DNA of 5,658 nucleotides. Origin: Dehalococcoidia bacterium. GTDB taxonomy: Bacteria > Chloroflexota > Dehalococcoidia > GIF9 > UBA5629. Position 1 is the stretch's first letter. Each line of letters opens with the position of its first letter. The stretch lies in the NCBI GenBank assembly GCA_028715025.1, contig JAQTLG010000129.1:1-5658 (forward strand), given 5' to 3'. The notes under the pieces were generated by a model. That model was not told the DNA's origin. It saw only the letters and a program-made list of their open reading frames with translations, and searched no databases. Both the position numbers and the translations under genes were made by a program. Below, one piece after another: positions 4,862-5,658 of the stretch.

Positions 4862-5658
4862 TTACCTGTACTCGTTTAACTTTTCCACCACCGGACCTAT
4901 AACGCGTTCAAGCGATTCGTTGAATATCAGGTGATAGGGTTCATGAAATACCAGCATCTCCTTGTGAGGGGCCGCGATTTTTTCATAAACCTCCAGGCAG
5001 TAACTGTAGGGGAAGAGCGTATCGCCGGTGGAGGCGATCACCACCACCGGGCATTTGATGCTGCCGTTCGAGATACTTTTCAGGTCCGCCGTGAACAGCG
5101 ATGCCAGGAAGCAAAGAGGGTACGAAGAGCGGTTGAGCGGATCGCTGAAAAACAGGTCTACCAGTGCCTTCGAGCTGGAAACCCTGTCGAAATCAAGGTA
5201 AAACTCCGGCGGCAATTCCAGGCCGGGAGCGATCAGCGAGGCAAATTTCATCAGCGAGGTTATGGGACCGGCAAAGGGTTTGAGGAAATGAGGGAACCTC
5301 GTTATATATATCGAGCTGCTCAGCGATGGGATCAGCACATTATTGGGGAACACTGCTTTTATTCGGCTGTCCAGCCCGGCCGCCGCGAGGCTGAGAATTC
5401 CACCCTGGGAGGACCCAAGCAGGATCACGTCGCTGCTGATATTGTCCAGGCAATAACTGACAGTGTCCAGGATATTCTGCAGCATGTCTGCGAACGTGAA
5501 ATGCTTCTTCTCCCGCGGGCTCTTTCCGTGGGACAATAGGTGAACGCCTGCGATGTTGAATCCCGCACCGGCCAGCAGCGTCAGGAAGTCATCGTAGAAA
5601 AGGGGGTGCGTCATGGTGCCGGGTATGAAACCGATGCAAGGACTCCGATCGCCTGCAT
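4862..5658 (-). CDS. Alpha/beta hydrolase, N-terminus beyond the right edge
   Basis: The minus-strand frame ends at TAA (4864-4862) and stays open to the window edge, giving about 264 visible residues. The first ATG in frame (5614) is unlikely to be the start. The 14 codons upstream read ...PCIGFIPGT directly into MTHPLFYDDF, and this continuous IGFIPGTMTHP is the strand-3/oxyanion-loop region of an alpha/beta hydrolase. Counting from that Met, AGVHLLSHGKS (22-32) matches the conserved 'DxxGHGxS' loop with His for Asp. The nucleophile elbow GSSQG (67-71) gives Ser69, GDTLFP gives Asp198 and EPYHL gives His228, a complete candidate triad. A cap region (about 95-165) lies between. Likely a soluble serine esterase, thioesterase or peptidase-like hydrolase; substrate unknown. 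It is convergent with the LUD gene, with 4 bp between the stops, and shows no obvious functional link to it. Confidence 0.85.
   Translation of the reverse strand, partial: AGDRSPCIGFIPGTMTHPLFYDDFLTLLAGAGFNIAGVHLLSHGKSPREKKHFTFADMLQNILDTVSYCLDNISSDVILLGSSQGGILSLAAAGLDSRIKAVFPNNVLIPSLSSSIYITRFPHFLKPFAGPITSLMKFASLIAPGLELPPEFYLDFDRVSSSKALVDLFFSDPLNRSSYPLCFLASLFTADLKSISNGSIKCPVVVIASTGDTLFPYSYCLEVYEKIAAPHKEMLVFHEPYHLIFNESLERVIGPVVEKLNEYR

Noticed and set aside
4931..5539. 202-codon plus-strand ORF opposite the hydrolase
   Set aside because: The minus strand encodes a complete Ser-Asp-His candidate triad and hydrolase motifs; the plus-strand translation is Arg/Gln-rich with no recognisable family.
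1..5658. CRISPR arrays, insertion sequences, tRNA or rRNA genes
   Set aside because: No regularly spaced repeats, terminal inverted repeats with transposase, or cloverleaf/rRNA signatures were seen on reading both strands.

Overview
The window looks like ordinary bacterial chromosome: moderately GC-rich by eye, sigma70-type promoters, Shine-Dalgarno starts and no mobile element, RNA gene or CRISPR array. The gene mix points to an anaerobic or facultative heterotroph. It includes an HdrB/LutA-type CCG iron-sulfur protein, a LutB-type LUD iron-sulfur protein, a DAO-family flavoenzyme and a sugar-nucleotide-epimerase-like SDR. From memory of family distributions I would guess Chloroflexota (Dehalococcoidia-like) or a deltaproteobacterial lineage. 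That is low-confidence inference, because no phylogenetic marker is present.

Layout, left to right. Bases 1-141 are the last 46 codons of an NAD-dependent epimerase/dehydratase (SDR) gene. Bases 142-313 are a regulatory gap with a small dyad, an 8-bp direct repeat and a good sigma70 promoter (TTGATA, 17 bp, TATATT). Next come a DAO-family FAD oxidoreductase (314-1663), a TauE/SafE membrane permease (best start ATG 1782, to 2537), a two-module CCG iron-sulfur protein (best start ATG 2599, to 3615) and a LUD-domain protein with two [4Fe-4S] motifs (3670-4857). On the minus strand, an alpha/beta hydrolase (4862 to beyond 5658) meets the LUD gene tail to tail with a 4-bp gap and is cut by the right edge.

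How they may work together. The CCG and LUD proteins are the pair seen in LutAB (YkgEF) lactate-oxidation complexes and are probably partners in a cytoplasmic redox enzyme. No LutC-type protein is in the window, the LUD protein lacks the usual LutB C-terminal extension, and the N-terminal CCG module is modified, so lactate should not be assumed as the substrate. The flavoenzyme probably oxidises an amine or amino acid. The TauE/SafE protein probably exports a small anion such as sulfite or an organosulfonate. Each of the four plus-strand genes has its own promoter-like element and a 50-170 bp upstream gap. They may therefore be separately transcribed neighbours rather than one tight operon.

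I see no clearly undescribed system. The items most worth checking are the altered N-terminal CCG module, the incomplete Lut-like complex beside a flavoenzyme and a TauE exporter, and the small dyads or direct repeats over or next to the predicted promoters. Two gene starts need trimming, and the hydrolase is truncated by the window.
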